From: an uncultured Sphingomonadales bacterium
GTDB lineage: Bacteria > Pseudomonadota > Alphaproteobacteria > Sphingomonadales > Sphingomonadaceae
Direction of reading: 5' to 3'
NCBI GenBank assembly: GCA_903893935.1
Contig: CAITOD010000720.1
Coordinates: forward strand, 1 to 9,462
DNA: 9,462 nt
A program made the translations under genes and the position numbers. The notes beneath the pieces are model-generated. The model made no database searches, was not told the DNA's origin, and saw only the letters and a list, made by a program, of their open reading frames with translations. Numbering within the stretch: the stretch's first letter is position 1; every line of letters starts with the position of its first letter. This document shows, piece by piece, positions 6,624 to 9,462 of the stretch.

Positions 6624-7832
6624 CTATTTCCACACCCACTGGGTACGCCCCGATCTGGCTCGGCGGCGCCACATCTCGGTGTACATCACCGCACCCGACA
6701 CCAGCAGGTAGAGCGCACCGAGCGCGCCGAAAAAGTCCAGCCAGCGCCCGGTCAGGCCGATCGCGTCGCCACGATGCAATTGTTTGAGCCATTGGTGGCC
6801 TGCCCAGCCCGAGGGGAAGCCGACCGGCGGATAGCCGGGCTCGGTCATGCTCATTTCCGCACCCGTCGCAGTGTTGTACACGTGCTGCGTGGTGGACGGA
6901 TCGGCAGCGATGACCACGCCTTGCGCATAGCCTGCGAAATAGCGCAATTGCAGCACCTTGATGCCGGCTTTGCTGCCAAATGCGCGCAGCGTTGCCTGCG
7001 TCATCGGCACCAGCTGCGCATCGCGGATCGGCGCGCCGAGGTCGCCATCGAACCCGTTTGGCCCCCGTCCACCGCCCGGCGGCGGGCCCGACAACAGTCC
7101 GCGGATCGCCGGTGTGACATTGTCGACCGACAGCGCAAACCCGGTGGTCGCCAGCCACAGCACCGGCAGCGCGCTCGCCAGCGCGATCCAGCGGTGCAAT
7201 TGCCGCCAGGTGCCGCCGCCCTTCCAGAACAGCGCCTCGCGCTTGAGCCGACGGCGCGCCATCAGCAGTTTCCAGTAATGCCACAACCCGGTGACCACCA
7301 GCGTGGCCAGTGCCATTCCGGCAAGGCCGTCGAGGCCGGTCGCCAGTTGTCCGAGATAATTGAACCGGTGGAAGAACTTGAAGTCCGATCGCGCCGATTG
7401 CATGTCGCGCCCGGGTTCGGGCGGGGGCAGGGCGCTTGCCGGCAGCGGCGTGCCGCTGGCAAGATCGAAAATCAGCTGGCGGTCGCCCATTTTGACCCGT
7501 CCGGCCGGATGCCCGTCGACCCCGCGCACTTCGACCAGCCGCAATTCGGCGCCTGGCGCGGCCGCGTGGCCCAGCTGCGCGGTGCGCCGGATCGCGGCGA
7601 CCAGATCGAGGCTGTTTGGCAATGCCGGAGCGACATAGTCGGGCGCAGATACCACCGCGTAATTGGGCGTGCCATAGATGTGCTGGCGCATCATCAGCAT
7701 GTTGGGATCGGTAGGCGGCGCGTTTCTGACCAGCGCCTGCAGATCCCAGAACTGGATGCCAAACCCCGTGGCGATGACATAGACAACCAGCAGGAACGAC
7801 GCGAATGCGGTCAAACGATGCCAGCGCAGCAT
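6624..7832 (-). CDS. PepSY-domain inner-membrane protein, ferric-siderophore-reductase-like
   Basis: This 402-aa protein has the layout of the PepSY-associated TM family (PF03929; PiuB/FoxB group). It has four membrane helices near residues 7-28, 165-186, 213-235 and 364-387. Two large periplasmic PepSY-type segments lie between the first and second, and between the third and fourth helices. Histidines flank the helices: HRL (5-7), FHRFNYLG (154-161), LHRW (212-215) and HQWLKQLHRGD (346-356). In FoxB-type ferric-siderophore reductases such histidines bind heme, so an electron-transfer role to periplasmic iron complexes is likely but inferred. A Gly/Pro-rich loop (about 248-260) is unusual. 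The start at 7832 has GGGAGA (7839-7844) 6 bases upstream. The gene follows GH3 by 112 bp and precedes the tannase by 26 bp. PepSY proteins in sphingomonads often accompany TonB-dependent receptors; none is in the window. A regulator-type PepSY function remains an alternative. Confidence 0.85.
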   Translation of the reverse strand: MLRWHRLTAFASFLLVVYVIATGFGIQFWDLQALVRNAPPTDPNMLMMRQHIYGTPNYAVVSAPDYVAPALPNSLDLVAAIRRTAQLGHAAAPGAELRLVEVRGVDGHPAGRVKMGDRQLIFDLASGTPLPASALPPPEPGRDMQSARSDFKFFHRFNYLGQLATGLDGLAGMALATLVVTGLWHYWKLLMARRRLKREALFWKGGGTWRQLHRWIALASALPVLWLATTGFALSVDNVTPAIRGLLSGPPPGGGRGPNGFDGDLGAPIRDAQLVPMTQATLRAFGSKAGIKVLQLRYFAGYAQGVVIAADPSTTQHVYNTATGAEMSMTEPGYPPVGFPSGWAGHQWLKQLHRGDAIGLTGRWLDFFGALGALYLLVSGAVMYTEMWRRRARSGRTQWVWK

Positions 7833-7838
7833 GGGTAT

Positions 7839-7844
7839 TCTCCC
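7839..7844 (-). promoter_or_regulatory. Ribosome binding site GGGAGA of the PepSY gene
   Basis: GGGAGA lies 6 bases before the ATG at 7832. The frame is open for 84 more codons into the GH3 gene, but they are low-complexity Arg/Ser-rich shadow. The site places the start exactly at the first membrane helix. Confidence 0.7.
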
Positions 7845-7879
7845 GGAGCGGACGAACGACCGCCGCTTTTTCGCACTAT

Positions 7880-7917
7880 GCCGCAAGCGCGATCGTGTTG
7901 GCCGATCATTTCGCGGC
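7880..7917 (-). other. Nested inverted repeat between the GH3 and PepSY genes
   Basis: GCCGC (7880-7884) pairs with GCGGC (7913-7917), and inside it GATCG (7891-7895) pairs with CGATC (7903-7907), giving an imperfect two-step hairpin of 38 bases. It lies 27 bases after the GH3 stop. No T-run follows. It could protect the GH3 message end or lower read-through into the PepSY-tannase pair, or it may be chance in GC-rich DNA. Confidence 0.3.
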
Positions 7918-7944
7918 AACGGTGATAGGAATTCCGACGCGCGG

Positions 7945-9462
7945 TCAGTCGCGCCAGGTGCGCGCGGCGATGTGTTGCGTGACAACCGGCCCGAGCTCGC
8001 CTGCATCGGCGCCCGACGCGAAACCATAGTCGCCGGCCGCAAGGCTCCAGCCCCGGATCGTCTGCTTGTCGGTCCAGTCGGCAATCACGCGCGGATCGAT
8101 CGCAAGCACGACTGTGCGCGATTCCCCCGGCGCAAGCTCGACGCGCTGATAGCCGACCAGCCGCAGCTTTTTGCCATCGGGGCGCGAAACGAGGTAGACT
8201 TGCGCCACGGTTGCGCCCGCCCGGTTGCCGGTGTTCCGCACTTCGACGCGCGCGGTCAGTCCTTGCATGGTCAACCCGCTTTGGGCGAAACCGGTATAGC
8301 TGAGGCCAAAGCCGAACGGGAAGAGCGGCGCGGCGCCGGTCCGGGCAAACCAGCGATAGCCCACATCCGACCCTTCGATGCGGTAATCGGCCGCGACATC
8401 GGCTGGCGCAATCGCCGAAGGCGGACCGTCGCCTTCGGCCGGCAGTGTGGCATAGCCGTCGAGCACCGGGCGCGGCAATTGCGCCAGATCGGCCGGAAAG
8501 GTCACCGGCAAATGCCCGGACGGATTGACTTTGCCGGACAGCACCTCGGCAATCGCCTGCGCGCCGCGCGCGCCGGGGTACCACGCTTCGATCACGCCCG
8601 ATACTTTGTCGAGCCAGGGCATGGCCACCGGATTGCCGGTTTCGAGCACCACCACGGTGCGCGGATTGGCGGCGGCGACCGCCGCTATCAGTGCATCCTG
8701 CCCGTCGGGCAGCGACAGATCGGGCACATCGCGGCTCTCGCCCGACCACTTGGTGGCGAACACGATAGCGACATCGGCCTTGCGCGCCGCTTCCACCGCG
8801 TCGGCAATATAGGCGCTGCTGCGATATGTGATCTTTGCGTCAGGCGCCAATTTGGCCAGTTCGGCAACCGGGCCGGGGCCCTGATAGTGCTGGCCATCCA
8901 CAAATGTGCGCGGCCCGTCGAGCGGCACGCGCACCGCCGGGCCGCCTTTGGCATCGACCTGGCTTGATCCGCCGCCCGACAGCACGCCTTGCAGCGCATG
9001 GCCGCCGATCACCGCGATCGACCGCGTGGTCGGCGCGAGCGGCAGCACGCCGCCCTGGTTGCGCAACAGGACAATCGCCTGCCGCGCGACATCGAGCGCC
9101 ACTTGCGCATGCGCGGCTTCGTCGATCGCGCCGCCAGGCGTGGCAGGGTAGCGATCGAGCCCGGCCGCATAGACCGAAGACAGAATGCGCCGGTTCATAT
9201 CGTCGATCCGCGCGGCAAGCGCAGGATCGCGCGCGGCCGCAGCGGCCAGCGTGCGATCAAACCAGACCGCCTTGTCGAGCTGTTCGCCCGATTGCAGGTC
9301 AAGCCCGTTGAGCGCCGCGCCCGGGCCCGGCACCGCACCCCAGTCGGACATGACAAAGCCCGGATAGCGCCAGTCGCGCTTGAGCACCGTGTTGAGCAGC
9401 CAGTCCGATCCGCACGCGGGCTGGCCATTGACGCGGTTGTACGCGCACATCACGGCGCCCGG
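7945..9462 (-). CDS. GH3 family beta-glycosidase (beta-glucosidase type), 5' end missing
   Basis: The visible 505 residues are the C-terminal two thirds of a glycoside hydrolase family 3 enzyme that removes terminal beta-linked sugars. The frame is open to the right edge, where PGAVMCAYNRVNG is mid-domain, so the start and any signal peptide lie outside the window. The nucleophile is Asp40 (visible numbering) in GFVMSDWGA. The GH3 C-terminal domain follows, with VLLRNQGGVLPL (131-142) and WSGESRDVPDLSLP (239-252); its Glu242 is the likely acid/base. NPSGHLPVTFP (about 313-323) and FPFGFGLSYT (about 382-391) are classic, and a fibronectin-III-like domain fills about 405-455. No PA14 insert is present. 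It is the first visible gene of the leftward set with PepSY and tannase, fitting plant glycoside breakdown. Family very sure; sugar specificity (glucose, xylose or other) is not determined. Confidence 0.93.
   Translation of the reverse strand, partial: PGAVMCAYNRVNGQPACGSDWLLNTVLKRDWRYPGFVMSDWGAVPGPGAALNGLDLQSGEQLDKAVWFDRTLAAAAARDPALAARIDDMNRRILSSVYAAGLDRYPATPGGAIDEAAHAQVALDVARQAIVLLRNQGGVLPLAPTTRSIAVIGGHALQGVLSGGGSSQVDAKGGPAVRVPLDGPRTFVDGQHYQGPGPVAELAKLAPDAKITYRSSAYIADAVEAARKADVAIVFATKWSGESRDVPDLSLPDGQDALIAAVAAANPRTVVVLETGNPVAMPWLDKVSGVIEAWYPGARGAQAIAEVLSGKVNPSGHLPVTFPADLAQLPRPVLDGYATLPAEGDGPPSAIAPADVAADYRIEGSDVGYRWFARTGAAPLFPFGFGLSYTGFAQSGLTMQGLTARVEVRNTGNRAGATVAQVYLVSRPDGKKLRLVGYQRVELAPGESRTVVLAIDPRVIADWTDKQTIRGWSLAAGDYGFASGADAGELGPVVTQHIAARTWRD

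Noticed and set aside
6598..7284. Long N-terminal extension of the tannase frame
   Set aside because: It lies entirely inside the PepSY gene in another frame. The ribosome binding site and signal peptide fix the start at 6597.
6774..7925. A 383-codon rightward frame opposite the PepSY gene
   Set aside because: It is antisense shadow: Arg/Gln/His-rich with no motifs, while the opposite strand encodes four clear membrane helices and conserved histidines.
1..9462. Mobile elements, CRISPR arrays, tRNA or other RNA genes
   Set aside because: No transposase motif, long terminal inverted repeat, regularly spaced repeat or tRNA-like cloverleaf was seen by eye on either strand.

Overview
The window looks like accessory carbohydrate and plant-biomass degradation DNA from a GC-rich alphaproteobacterium, most likely a sphingomonad (Novosphingobium/Sphingomonas type). 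This rests on base composition and on the gene types: a secreted tannase-family esterase, a GH3 glycosidase, a membrane PepSY protein and an alpha-ketoglutaric-semialdehyde-type dehydrogenase. No taxonomic marker gene is present, so the assignment is inference.

Layout. Positions 1-110 hold no convincing gene, only a strong hairpin just past the end of the first gene. Positions 111-3295 form a leftward (minus-strand) operon, in transcription order: a small one-TM protein resembling the C-terminal end of a PepSY protein (3295-3056, newly proposed, TTG start), a secreted beta-propeller lactonase-family protein (3033-1768) and an aldehyde dehydrogenase of the 2,5-dioxovalerate/KGSA class (1664-111). 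A 265-bp divergent control region (3296-3560) separates this operon from a rightward, exported neutral-ceramidase-superfamily protein (3561-4883). After a 148-bp convergent gap, a second leftward set fills the rest: a GH3 beta-glycosidase (partial, running off the right edge and ending at 7945), a four-TM PepSY protein (7832-6624) and a tannase/feruloyl-esterase-family enzyme (6597-5032).

How the genes may work together. GH3 and tannase would release sugars and phenolic acids from plant glycosides and esters in the periplasm or outside the cell. The lactonase and dehydrogenase fit the ends of a non-phosphorylated sugar-acid route to alpha-ketoglutarate, with the dehydratases not in the window. 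The PepSY protein resembles inner-membrane ferric-siderophore reductases (PiuB/FoxB type) and could handle iron bound to phenolics; this is inference. Two points stand out. PepSY-type C-termini lie directly upstream of two different secreted enzymes. The ceramidase-like protein keeps the zinc-histidine motifs but seems to lack the usual catalytic serine and the zinc-ligand glutamate. I see no rRNA, tRNA, CRISPR array, transposase or insertion sequence.
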